A model generated the notes under the pieces. It worked only from the letters and a program-made list of their open reading frames with translations, was not told the DNA's origin and did not search any database. A stretch of DNA of 64,000 bases from Mariniblastus sp. (lineage in GTDB: Bacteria; Planctomycetota; Planctomycetia; Pirellulales; Pirellulaceae): NCBI GenBank assembly GCA_028823415.1, contig JAPKBL010000005.1, positions 1 to 64,000 of the forward strand. Reading direction: 5' to 3'. Both the position numbers and the translations under genes were made by a program. The stretch's first letter is position 1. Every line of letters starts with the position of its first letter. Shown piece by piece: positions 40,357-50,900 of the stretch.

Positions 40357-41334
40357 ATGAAAAAAGTCGACACACTTGTCTGCATGGCGACCGCATTGCT
40401 GGCGATCACTGGCGTCCTTTCAGCAGATGACAATGGCAATCCTGCGAGTCAAAGCAAAAGTAAAAACTTTCGAGGATCGTATTACGTTAACGGCGAAATC
40501 CACGTTAATACCTATGGTCAACCAGAGGGCAAACCGCTTACCACCGGTCACCACGACTTTAAGCCATCCTGGTCAAAGACGGGTGACATGCTGGTCTTTT
40601 TCCGCAGGTTGAAAAACGATCCCGATGTATCGAAATGGAAAACGGCTATTCACATCATCCATATAGATGGAACTGGACTGCACCAACTAACCGACGGAAC
40701 GCACACGGACTTCAATCAAACCTGGACGCGCGACGGTAGCAATACGCCGATTTGGAATCGAAAGAACCCGAAGACGGGTGGCTACGTGGTGATGGCCAGC
40801 AAGGTTGGTGCAAAGCCTGGTGAGGAAGTCGCTCTTACCAGCAAGGGACATCATGCCTGGGCCTACACCTGTCTGATCGACGGTCGGATCCTGGTGCGAT
40901 CGAATCCACCAGGCCAGAGCATGGGGTACTACCTGATGACGCCTGGGAAGAACGTCAATCCGACGTTTGAACGCATCGAGTGTGAATTGGCAAAAACGGG
41001 AGTGCTTGACCGAGTCAGTCTCTCGCCGAGCGAAACGAGAGTCTGCTTCGAGTTTCAACGGGGGTTCAAGCGACGAGTTCCCGGGCGCACACTTTACGTT
41101 GCCGATTTCGACGCCAAGAACCGCAGGATCACCAATGCAAAGCCGCTGGCAAACGAGGATGGAAAACCGATCTGGTTTGCGTACCCACGGTGGTCGAAAG
41201 ACGAATCCTCGATCGTTTATCAGGCAGGCGGTAAGCTCTATGTCTACAAACCTAAAGACGGCTCGACGCATCAAGTCTCGAGAGACGACAAAGCTGACTA
41301 CCGTTATCCACACTTCGAAGACGCACCAAAGTAA
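40357..41334 (+). CDS. TolB/WD40-like beta-propeller periplasmic protein
   Basis: Signal peptide from MKKVDTLVCMATALLAITG; repeats HDFKPSWSKTGDMLVFFRR, HTDFNQTWTRDGSNTPIW, FAYPRWSKDESSIVYQAGGKLYVYK. Confidence 0.75.
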   Translation: MKKVDTLVCMATALLAITGVLSADDNGNPASQSKSKNFRGSYYVNGEIHVNTYGQPEGKPLTTGHHDFKPSWSKTGDMLVFFRRLKNDPDVSKWKTAIHIIHIDGTGLHQLTDGTHTDFNQTWTRDGSNTPIWNRKNPKTGGYVVMASKVGAKPGEEVALTSKGHHAWAYTCLIDGRILVRSNPPGQSMGYYLMTPGKNVNPTFERIECELAKTGVLDRVSLSPSETRVCFEFQRGFKRRVPGRTLYVADFDAKNRRITNAKPLANEDGKPIWFAYPRWSKDESSIVYQAGGKLYVYKPKDGSTHQVSRDDKADYRYPHFEDAPK

Positions 41335-41369
41335 GCAAGTTTGTTTACACAAAATATTCAAGAATCGAA

Positions 41370-42860
41370 ATGAAACTTAATCCGATAGTTATCGCAGCAA
41401 TAAAGAAGCCACTCGCAGCCAAACTGGTGATCGTATTTGTCTTCGTTTTCATAGTTGCTTTTGAGCAAATTCATGCCGCCGACTCAATCGAAAATCCGAA
41501 CGTTTTATTCATCGCAGTCGATGACTTGAACGACTGGGTTGGCTGCCTCGGCGGACATCCCCAAGCGAAGACTCCCAACATCGACAAACTGGCTCGCAAG
41601 GGAATCCTCTTCGAGCAGGCCCATTGCGCTGCTCCTCTCTGCAGCCCCTCGCGTACCGCGATCATGATGGGGCTCCGTCCATCAACAACGGGTATTTACG
41701 GCAATCTGAATTGGTTTCGCGATATGCCAAAATACAAGGATTGGGTGACGTTGCCGCAATATTTCCGCAAGCATGGGTATCTCGCCTGGGGCGGCGGAAA
41801 ACTTTATCACCAGGCTCACGGTAAATTCTCCGATGCCGCCGCGTGGGATCATGTCTATTCAACTCGCACTGGTGCAGTCCCACCGCCGAAAGAGGACCGC
41901 TACAAGCACGGATTGCGCCCCAAGTTTGAATCCAATCCCATCCTCGCCCGACTCATCGACTGGGGGCCAACCGACGCCCCGATGGAAGCGAATCCCGATT
42001 GGAAGACCGCGGACGGCGCCGCTCAGTTTTTACAGCGAGATCATGACAAACCTTTCTTCCTTGGTTGTGGAATCTACCTGCCTCATCTTCCCTGGTATGC
42101 CCCTAAGAGGTTCTTCGACATGCATCCACTGGAAGAGATTGAACTTCCGCCATACAAGGCTGACGATTTCGATGACATCCCCGCGATTGGCCGGCGGATG
42201 GGCGAACGTCACATCAAGCACATTCGTGAAAGCGGCAAATGGAAGGAAGCTGTCCAAGGCTGCCTCGCAGCGGATTCGTTCGCTGATGCCTGCGTTGGCC
42301 ATGTTCTTGATACACTCGAAAAGAGTCGTTATCGAGACAACACAATTGTTGTCCTGTGGGGCGACCATGGTTACGACGTGGGCGAAAAGAAGATCGCCAA
42401 GTCGGCGCTCTGGGAGCAAACGACCCGGACACCGCTGATCATCTATGCACCGGGCAAGTTGTCGATCGGCACACCGGCCGGTGGAATGACTTGCGAGAGT
42501 CCGGTCAGCCTTGTCGATCTCTATCCGACGTTGCTAGATTTATGCGGCTTACCGAAAAACCCGAAGAACGAAGGGAGAAGCCTCGCCCCGTTGGTTCGTG
42601 AGCCGAAGGCCGACTGGCCGTATCCGGCAATCATAACGCACTCACCCCACTGGCTGGGTATTAACCACGCCGTTCGCTCACGTGAGTTTCACTACATTTG
42701 CTACAGCGACGGTGGCGAGGAACTTTACGACGTCCAAGCCGATCCACTTCAGAGGAAGAACGTCGCCGATGACCCGGCCCGCGCTTCCGTCAAGGCGGAA
42801 TTGAAAAAATGGCTCCCGCAGAAAAACTCGCCGCACTTCGGCGCACCTAATCGGAAATAA
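41370..42860 (+). CDS. Sulfatase (iduronate-2-sulfatase-like)
   Basis: NPNVLFIAVDDLNDWVGCLGGHPQAKTPNIDKLA; CSPSR-TAIMMGLRPSTTGIY; WGDHGYDVGEKK. Confidence 0.93.
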   Translation: MKLNPIVIAAIKKPLAAKLVIVFVFVFIVAFEQIHAADSIENPNVLFIAVDDLNDWVGCLGGHPQAKTPNIDKLARKGILFEQAHCAAPLCSPSRTAIMMGLRPSTTGIYGNLNWFRDMPKYKDWVTLPQYFRKHGYLAWGGGKLYHQAHGKFSDAAAWDHVYSTRTGAVPPPKEDRYKHGLRPKFESNPILARLIDWGPTDAPMEANPDWKTADGAAQFLQRDHDKPFFLGCGIYLPHLPWYAPKRFFDMHPLEEIELPPYKADDFDDIPAIGRRMGERHIKHIRESGKWKEAVQGCLAADSFADACVGHVLDTLEKSRYRDNTIVVLWGDHGYDVGEKKIAKSALWEQTTRTPLIIYAPGKLSIGTPAGGMTCESPVSLVDLYPTLLDLCGLPKNPKNEGRSLAPLVREPKADWPYPAIITHSPHWLGINHAVRSREFHYICYSDGGEELYDVQADPLQRKNVADDPARASVKAELKKWLPQKNSPHFGAPNRK

Positions 42861-42861
42861 C

Positions 42862-45336
42862 ATGAAACTCATCCTCACATTTTTTTTCTGCTTCCTGCTG
42901 GTTTGTCCCGGTTTTGCCAATGACAAACCGCCAAACGTCGTCACTCTACTTGTCGACGATCTTGGATACCGGGACATCGGCTGCTACGGCGGTCCCGTCA
43001 AGACCCCGGTCATCGACAAGTTGGCTGCCGAGGGCGTGCGCTTCACCGACTTCCACTCGGGAGCCGCCACCTGCTGCCCCTCGCGGGCCACCTTTCTGAC
43101 AGGCCGCCACCACTATCGCACCGGAGTCTACTCCGTCATCACCGAACGGCTTCACAAGATGCATCTCTTGAAGCGCGAAACAACCATCGCGGAGGTGCTC
43201 CGGGAAAACGGCTACGCCACCGCCCACTTCGGCAAGTGGCACCTCGGCATGCCCGTCCAGAATCGCGATAATCCCACCCCCGCCGATCATGGCTTCGACT
43301 ATTGGTTCGGACTCGTCAACGGCGCGGGACCCAGCCAGAAGAACCCCACCAACTTTCTGCGCAACGGCAAACGTGTTGGTAAAATGAATGGCTATTCCTG
43401 TCAGATCGTGGTCGATGAGGCTCTTGCCTGGCTCGATCAAAAGCGCGACGGCGACGAACCCTTCTTCCTCAATCTCTGGTTCAATGAACCGCACGACCCG
43501 ATCGCGGCGCCCGACGAGATCGTTTCTAAATATGGCGGGCTGAACGAACGGGAAGCCATCTACAGTGGCACCATCGACAATACAGATCGAGCCATCGGAC
43601 GCCTCGTCGCTAAGCTTGAGAAACTCGGTGAGCTGAACAACACCATCATCATCTACTCCTCCGACAACGGCAGTTACCTGCAAAAGCGAAATGGTGAACT
43701 GCGTGGAAAGAAAGGTTCGCTTTTCGAAGGCGGGCATCGCGTCCCCGGCATCATTCACTGGAAAGACGGGATCCCCGGCGGTAGGGTTGAGGACGAACCA
43801 GCTGGAGCCATCGACCTCCTTCCGACTCTCTGCGGGTTGATCGGCATCGACAAACCCGAGGGCGTCCGTCTTGACGGCTCTGACCTCGCGCCTCTACTCA
43901 CCAGATCAGGCAACTTCGAGCGGCATCAGCCGCTCTTTTGGATGAGTGGCGCGAACATGGTTCTGCGAATGGGTGACCACACGCTTTTCGCCTCCGGTAC
44001 TGCGAAATCTTCGATCGACTTCAAAACCGCCGATCGACTCATGAAGCAAATCAAAGAAGTCCTTGGCGATGATCTCGAAAAAGAGTTGGGCGGATTGGAT
44101 TTTCGCTCTCGCCTGTTCAACGGGAATTTCGCCAATCCCGAGGCTAATCGACTGAAGAATCAACACCGGGACTTGTACTACTTCAACGAAGCGTGGATCC
44201 CCGAACTCAAAAAGAGCGGGCTTGGCCGGGTTCAACTGTATGACCTTTCCAAGGATCCCAGTCAGAAAGATAATATTGCGCTGAAGCGTCCCGAACTCGT
44301 CGCCAGAATGAAAAAGCAGGCCGCTGCTATCCGCCGGAGTGTCATGGCCGAAGCTCCGGAATGGCTCACCCCAGAAGAACAGGCCGCCGTAATGAAGACC
44401 GGGGAAAACGGACCGCAACGGCCTGCCACCGGAGCACCCGACAACGATACCGCGAAGCTACTCGCCCGTATCGACAAGAATGACCTTCCAAAAGACTATG
44501 ACGTTAGCCGCCACCAGGCTTACGTCGACCGCGTTATGGCGGGTCTCAAACCGGAACAGCGTGCTCGGGTCGGCCAACTTTGGAAAGAGAAACGACGCCT
44601 GAGTCCTGAAATGAAGAACGTGGGGCAGTCCTTCGTTAGAATCCTCAATTATGTCGCCAATGGAGAGAAGGCGAATTCTTCGGCAGCGCCAAAGTCAGCT
44701 CTTTTGCCTGCTGAGAAGATCGAATTGCAACAGCGGACTGAAAAGGCCAGCATCGAAGAGAAAACTGGAATCCATCGGCTTTCGACAACCAAGCGTTCGA
44801 CGTATGACGCATTTTCGTATCTCAATCGAATTCCGGATACAGTTTACGAAGATGAAAGTGTAGAAGATTTTCTCGGCCGAATTTTTGGGCGCCTCGCAAA
44901 TCAAGAAGGGCGCATTTTATTAAAAGCTCCCACGGGAATGGACCGACTTGGATACGAAGGGCTAAAGACATTCTTGAATTATGATGGGACTGAAAGTGTC
45001 GGCAATTGTGCCGCCTGTCATACATTGCCGAATTTTACAGATGGCAAATCATACGTGACTCGCCATGGAACTGAGCCGAAGCCGACTCCCTCCCTGCGAA
45101 ATCCTGAGAAGCGAAAACTTGACTTACGTAGAATAGTGTTGCAAAAGATCGAGGCAGCAAAACAGAAACAGCAGGGTAAAGCGGATGATATTAGTGATGC
45201 CTATTTGGTGATGAAGCTGAGTGAGCAAGACGTCCCCGGCTTGGTCGCTTTTTTGAAACTGCTAGAAGATGAATCCGACAATCGGTTTCGACAATCGATC
45301 ATTGATGCGAAAGTACTTGATACGTCCGAAGATTAG
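42862..45336 (+). CDS. Sulfatase fused to a linker domain and a C-terminal c-type cytochrome-like domain
   Basis: N-term PPNVVTLLVDDLGYRDIGCYGGPVKTPVIDKLA, CCPSR-ATFLTG, YSSDNGS. C-term GNCAACHTLPNFTDGKSYVTRHGTEPKPTPSLRN (CXXCH at 45007-45021). Confidence 0.9.
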   Translation: MKLILTFFFCFLLVCPGFANDKPPNVVTLLVDDLGYRDIGCYGGPVKTPVIDKLAAEGVRFTDFHSGAATCCPSRATFLTGRHHYRTGVYSVITERLHKMHLLKRETTIAEVLRENGYATAHFGKWHLGMPVQNRDNPTPADHGFDYWFGLVNGAGPSQKNPTNFLRNGKRVGKMNGYSCQIVVDEALAWLDQKRDGDEPFFLNLWFNEPHDPIAAPDEIVSKYGGLNEREAIYSGTIDNTDRAIGRLVAKLEKLGELNNTIIIYSSDNGSYLQKRNGELRGKKGSLFEGGHRVPGIIHWKDGIPGGRVEDEPAGAIDLLPTLCGLIGIDKPEGVRLDGSDLAPLLTRSGNFERHQPLFWMSGANMVLRMGDHTLFASGTAKSSIDFKTADRLMKQIKEVLGDDLEKELGGLDFRSRLFNGNFANPEANRLKNQHRDLYYFNEAWIPELKKSGLGRVQLYDLSKDPSQKDNIALKRPELVARMKKQAAAIRRSVMAEAPEWLTPEEQAAVMKTGENGPQRPATGAPDNDTAKLLARIDKNDLPKDYDVSRHQAYVDRVMAGLKPEQRARVGQLWKEKRRLSPEMKNVGQSFVRILNYVANGEKANSSAAPKSALLPAEKIELQQRTEKASIEEKTGIHRLSTTKRSTYDAFSYLNRIPDTVYEDESVEDFLGRIFGRLANQEGRILLKAPTGMDRLGYEGLKTFLNYDGTESVGNCAACHTLPNFTDGKSYVTRHGTEPKPTPSLRNPEKRKLDLRRIVLQKIEAAKQKQQGKADDISDAYLVMKLSEQDVPGLVAFLKLLEDESDNRFRQSIIDAKVLDTSED

Positions 45337-45422
45337 AATTTGAGAGAATACTTGTCCACGATTGGAAGGTTGGCGAGGTTAAATAGAAGTCAGCGGTAAT
45401 CCGAGTGAACTAAGAGAATTTA

Positions 45423-47879
45423 ATGAGAAACGTTACTTTAGTTGCTTTGTTTTTTTGTCTTTTTTCCGGGCTTAACGGCGCCGTGGAGGCCGAGACAATT
45501 CGCGGAAAAGTCGTCGACCGGTTTGGCAGGCCTGTGGAAGGCGTCATGGTTTCTGCAATTGATGATGCACATCGAAAATGGACATCGGTCTTTTCACAGA
45601 AAGATGGTTCGTTTGAAATTGCTGATTTACGAAATGTTGATCACAATATTCGCACTCGATTGATGGGACTGGCAGATGAGTGGATCAGCGGAGTTGCGGC
45701 AGGCACCGAAGATATGGTGATCCAAACGCGTCCGGCTATCGGCGAAGAATTGGAATTGCAACGTCCGGCAAACAGTGCGTTCAGTATGCTCGATTTTGAT
45801 AATCCTCGGGACAAACTGAATTTCAAGATGATGTGCTCGTACTGCCATCAGGTAGGCACGCTTGGGTTTCGAACTCCTGAAAAACCAATTGACTGGGAAA
45901 CCATGTTGCGCCGGATGGACGGTTTTGGAGGTCTTTATCCACATACCCAGGACACCATCATCGGTCGATTGATGAATACTTATAAAGATGACGCGGTTGA
46001 TGATTGGCCAGCCTTCGTTCCTCCTCCGGCACCGACAGGGATGGCAGCGGCAGCAACGATCACGATGTGGGAAATGGACAAGCCTCTCGAAGGTTCATTC
46101 CATGACTTGGAAATAGGCCGTGATGGGAAGGTGTATGCAGTCAACATTAGCAGGCAGCGAATGATTGCGTTGGATCCCAAATCAGGCAAGCAAGACGTGA
46201 TTAAGTTTCCTGCGCGAGTGCACGCGCCCCATTCGATTGAAACCGCGAATGATGGAAGCCTATGGACGACAATGTGTGCCAGCGGAAAGATGGCTCGTTA
46301 CGACATTGAGACGGGAGAGTTTGAGGTCTACAGTAGTGCCGAGGCACCCAAGAAACGTGGTAATTATCCGCACACTCTGCGAATCAACCCGAAGGATCCT
46401 GAAGGCTTAATTTGGTACACCGATGCTGGATCGAATTCCTGTTTTTCACTCCATCCTGATACGCATGTCGTTAAGGAGTACAAATTGCTTAGTGCTGGGC
46501 AGGCGATCGGTGCTGGACGTGGAGAGTCGCGAGGGATCACGCCTTACGGGCTCGATTATTCACCAGTCGACGGCATGCTTTGGTATTCCAAACTCAATGG
46601 AAACCGGATCGGTCGAATCGATCCCAATGCGGAGGATGGTGATATTAAAGAATGGAACCCACCGTTTCGTGGACCGCGGCGTTTGCACGTTGCCCCTGAT
46701 GGAATGGTTTGGGTTCCCGGTTTTGGGTCGGGCGTGTTTGGTAAATTCGACCCCAATACTGAGTACTGGACTGTTTACGAATTGCCGGATTCTGAAAATC
46801 AAATTCCTTATGCTTTGAATGTCGACAAGGACGGAATCGTTTGGATTTGCGGTACGGGAAATGACACGATTAATCGGTTCGATCCTGTAACGGAGACATT
46901 CGTTGAGTTTCGATTACCGACACGTGTGTCTTATACACGCGAGATTGAATTTGGCGATGATGGCAGCATTTGGACGAGTACATCCGGGCCTGCGCGGCAT
47001 ATGGAGCGTGGCGTCGGGGCGGTGATTCGTATCTCGTTACCCGATGATTTGCCAGCCACGGGTGGTATTCGGTTAACACCAAAAGTTTATAAAGGCAATC
47101 ACGACATCGGCAATCTCGCCACCGCTCCAAAGGTGGAACGCAAAATGGCCCCCGAGCGAGAACAACTATACGCAAAAATCGACGCCAACCCGTTACCCGA
47201 TGCGTACAAAAAGATGCCTCACCAAAAGTGGGTCGACTCACGCCTGGCCGCCTTCCCAAAACACAAACGGAACCTCGCGGGTACGCTGTGGAACGAGTTT
47301 CGAAAGACTCATCCGGATCGCAGGAACGACGGGCAGTTCTATGTGAAGATCATCGACTACATCATCAACAACAACACGCCGGTAAAACGTCGCTTCGTGA
47401 AGAAGTGGCAACATCACTGGTTCGGCGACGCTCCGGATCGTCTGGGTAAACGAAATCTCGAACGAGGCCGCATGGTGTTCGAGCAGGCGACCTGCAGCCG
47501 CTGTCACAACATCGGGCCTGGCGAGAAGAAACTTGGGCCAGATCTAACCGAGGTTACGAAACGTTTTCGTGGATCAAAGCTATTGCAGCAAATCGTCAAG
47601 CCATCCGCTGAGATCCATAAGGATTTTCAAACTCAGATGATTCTTGGAGATGATGGTCGATTGAGGACAGGTTTAGTGGTCGAAGAAACCGAAGATGAAG
47701 TTGTCCTGATCCCCAATCTTTTGAAGCCCGACATTATCGAAAACATGAAGAAATCTTCGATTGAAGAACGTAATACGGCGGATGTTTCGACGATGCCTGC
47801 GGGATTACTGGATACTTTTTCGGTTGAAGAAATTCTTGATCTCGTCGCCTTCATTGAGTCCACTGGATCTGGCAATTGA
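45423..47879 (+). CDS. Carboxypeptidase-regulatory-like + streptogramin-lyase-like (Vgb) propeller + cytochrome c protein, two CXXCH motifs
   Basis: RGKVVDRFGRPVEGVMVSAIDD; CSYCH (45834-45848); repeated DGxxW propeller segments; CSRCH (47493-47507) followed by LGPDLTEVTKRFRGSKLLQQIVKPSAEIHKDF. Confidence 0.88.
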   Translation: MRNVTLVALFFCLFSGLNGAVEAETIRGKVVDRFGRPVEGVMVSAIDDAHRKWTSVFSQKDGSFEIADLRNVDHNIRTRLMGLADEWISGVAAGTEDMVIQTRPAIGEELELQRPANSAFSMLDFDNPRDKLNFKMMCSYCHQVGTLGFRTPEKPIDWETMLRRMDGFGGLYPHTQDTIIGRLMNTYKDDAVDDWPAFVPPPAPTGMAAAATITMWEMDKPLEGSFHDLEIGRDGKVYAVNISRQRMIALDPKSGKQDVIKFPARVHAPHSIETANDGSLWTTMCASGKMARYDIETGEFEVYSSAEAPKKRGNYPHTLRINPKDPEGLIWYTDAGSNSCFSLHPDTHVVKEYKLLSAGQAIGAGRGESRGITPYGLDYSPVDGMLWYSKLNGNRIGRIDPNAEDGDIKEWNPPFRGPRRLHVAPDGMVWVPGFGSGVFGKFDPNTEYWTVYELPDSENQIPYALNVDKDGIVWICGTGNDTINRFDPVTETFVEFRLPTRVSYTREIEFGDDGSIWTSTSGPARHMERGVGAVIRISLPDDLPATGGIRLTPKVYKGNHDIGNLATAPKVERKMAPEREQLYAKIDANPLPDAYKKMPHQKWVDSRLAAFPKHKRNLAGTLWNEFRKTHPDRRNDGQFYVKIIDYIINNNTPVKRRFVKKWQHHWFGDAPDRLGKRNLERGRMVFEQATCSRCHNIGPGEKKLGPDLTEVTKRFRGSKLLQQIVKPSAEIHKDFQTQMILGDDGRLRTGLVVEETEDEVVLIPNLLKPDIIENMKKSSIEERNTADVSTMPAGLLDTFSVEEILDLVAFIESTGSGN

Positions 47880-47984
47880 AGCTCAGAGACCATTGGGTGC
47901 CGGGGATTACGCCAGCAGTTCCTCAACAACGTGCGCAGCTTCGACTTCCACTAACCACCGAATCCAGGAAAAATTTGTCGTCTA

Positions 47985-50900
47985 TCAATCGCTCAGGAAG
48001 CGTTTAGGAGGCTGTTCACCTTTCGGCACGATGCAAATCTCCCTTAAATCAATGAGACAATCATTAAGATGTCCCTCCGGACTCAACATGACACGTTGCA
48101 CTCCGGTCTTCAAATCTATCGTGCCGATCAATTTTTGCCGGTATTGGTCCCAAGTGCCCGTCGATTCGACATTTGAAATTATTTCAGCATTACCAAGCTC
48201 AAGGCGGTAAGAATTGTTTGCTGCCGATTTGGCAACCGCCCAGTCGAGATAGATATCATATTTGCCGGCAGCAACGATCTCCACTTTCCATTCCGCACGA
48301 TCATCTTCGCTCTGCCAAAATCCAAGGTTCCCATACCCTTGTTCATAAACAAGCGTTGGGCCGTAGACGAACGCCCGTGACGCGCGCAACCGCAGAACAC
48401 CTGACCCCTCCTCGGGTAACACCAATTGCGGTTGATTACCTTCGAATTGTTTGGGTGGCTGTCTCCGCTCAATAATATAGGCCACCAAATCGGCAAGCGC
48501 CTGTGGGTCGAGCGATGTTTCCAAACCCTGCGGCATCATTGATAAGGAGCTTCGGCGAAATCCTTCTTCTTCAATATCCTTTTTAAGCAAGGTATAGACT
48601 TCTGAATTTTGCCCTAACAGCGTGACGCTAGTGGAAGTTTCCTGCTGTAACAAGCCGGTGAATTGCCGCCCATCGGTCATAAGCACGATGTAATTATGAT
48701 ATTTATCCTCCACAGACCGCGCCGAATCAAGAATGTGGGTGGTCAGGAATTTGGGTGAAAGATCGGCCAATGCTGCAAGGTCGGGGCCAACCGCATGTCC
48801 CTGGCCAGCCAAACGGTGGCATTGAGAACACGTTTTTTCGAAATGGTGCTGGCCCTTGCCGGAGATTCCCCCTCGCCGAACGGCGGGAAGATAACGGTCA
48901 ATCACAATCTGGCGTTCAATATTATGCTGGCGTTTTAGGAGTTGGCCAGCTCGGTCGGACAAGTCAGTATTCGGATGAGCCATCAACACCTGCGAATATG
49001 CAAGATTGATGTCGGTTGGTTGTATTGTCCCCTTTTCCACCGAGTCCAAAAGCACGCGCGTGCTGACCGGCCTTTGCAAATAAAGCCCCACCAAGCGATC
49101 TCGCGTCAACGGGCCGTACTGTGGCCAACCCCCTAACACTTTTTCCAAAGGCCTGGTTTCGTTTACCCGGCCAATGCCTTGCAGCACAGATTGTTGCAAA
49201 TCGCGTGGCGTCTGTGGTAACAGAAGCGACATCGCCAAACCGATATCGTTGGTTGCAAAATCAGGGTCACAACTTAACAGGTTCAATGCCGCCGCCCTAA
49301 AATTTTGTGGCGTTTGGGGATCGATCAAGCAATCCCTCGCATGTATCCTCAAATCAGAAATCCATTGTCTTTTTTGGTCATCTAGGGTCAGCAAATCTAC
49401 CGATTGTCCATTTTCCCGCAAAACCTGATCGATATCGGCCAGCGCATTCATTTGCCAAATTTCATATTCCCCGGACCCATTTTTCATCAACAGAGCCAAT
49501 ATCCCAACAACTGAATCGAGATCTCCCAACCCAAGTGATGTGCGGATTAATGATTGCAGCGGTAAACTTTTGGCTTCTAAAATACCCTCTGTTTCGATGA
49601 CGCCAGCGAGAACATCGGCAGGCCGACTTTGGATGCTGCTAAGCGCTGCGGCGACAATATGGATATCCCCAGGGTGTTTGGCCAGAATTTTTCCGATTGT
49701 ATTTCTCGCGATTGGATGATCCATTTCTCCAAGTGAACAGGCGAGTTGTAAGACAACCTGAGGCTCTTGTTCCACTTCTTCCAGTCGCGCCAAAGCTTTG
49801 ACTATCGATTCCAGGATTTGGGGCCCAACGGCCTCGTGACTCCGCAGCAGTGTTGCATCCTCTGTCTTGTTCGTCATTCGATCCGAATTGATGAATTGTT
49901 CCGCAATACGCACAGAGTGGCGACGGACAGCCGGATGAGAATCGAGCAACCCTTCTAAAATTTGTTCCATCGCGACCGTTTCGCGACCCGCTAGAACACA
50001 AAGAGCCGCCAACCGCTGGCATGGAATTTGACTTGTAGTAAATGTGATCGCCAAACTTTTGTCGACCGCTGGATCCTTTTGCCACAGCAAAAGCCTGTGT
50101 GCAATATCTCGCTTTGTTCCGTTGGAATCGCCCAACTGATCAATCAATTGCCGTACTGAATACTTGGTCATATCGGAAATCGGCTTTGGTTTTTGTTGGC
50201 GAGGAACGATTCGATAAATGCGGCCAAGTTGGTGTCCCTCCCGCAGATCTAAACTCTTTTCAAGAACATCATCAATCCATTCGGGATGTTCAATGACCGG
50301 ACGATACATGTCGGTAATCCACAAACAACCATCTGGCCCGGTCCTTAAGGTGGTGGGGCGGAACCAGGAATCATTGCTTCGCAAAAATTCCGTATTGGTC
50401 TCGTTGGGCGGTTTCCGCGTGCTTTTTCGAACGCCGTCTTTCTTTACCACCCTTCTGTGAATGAGGTTGTGAACCGGTTCGCTGACGAACAGGTTTCCCG
50501 TGAGTGACTCCCCTAGAAAGTTGTCGCGATAAACCATTGTTCCACAGGCCGACGTGAATTGACTCGTCTGGCCCGCTGCCGGTGATTGATAACCGCTATA
50601 ATGACTAAGGATGCGACTAGCGGGAAAAAGCCCCCACTGGCCACCTCGATCGATGTGCCGCAGACTCGGCGACGTGACAAATGGATTGCGCTGCAGGTAG
50701 TGTTCATCCAGTACATACTGCATCATGGGGACGCTATTACTCGATCCCCACCAGTTTCCCCAACTGTCACGGCAACGTCCATGTTGCGTTTGCCCTGTTG
50801 TCGCCTCAATGCGGCCAGTGTCGGGCTTGATTCGCACGTCTCTCCCTTGGATATCTACCGTTTCATCGGTCTTAACAGAATGAATTTTGCCACCACTATC

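Noticed and set aside
40687-41361. 224-aa minus-strand ORF opposite the TolB-like gene
   Set aside because: Opposite a signal-peptide-bearing propeller frame; no domain seen.
42946-43758. 270-aa minus-strand ORF inside the sulfatase-cytochrome gene
   Set aside because: Shadow ORF in a GC-richer part of a clear sulfatase; composition typical of antisense frames.
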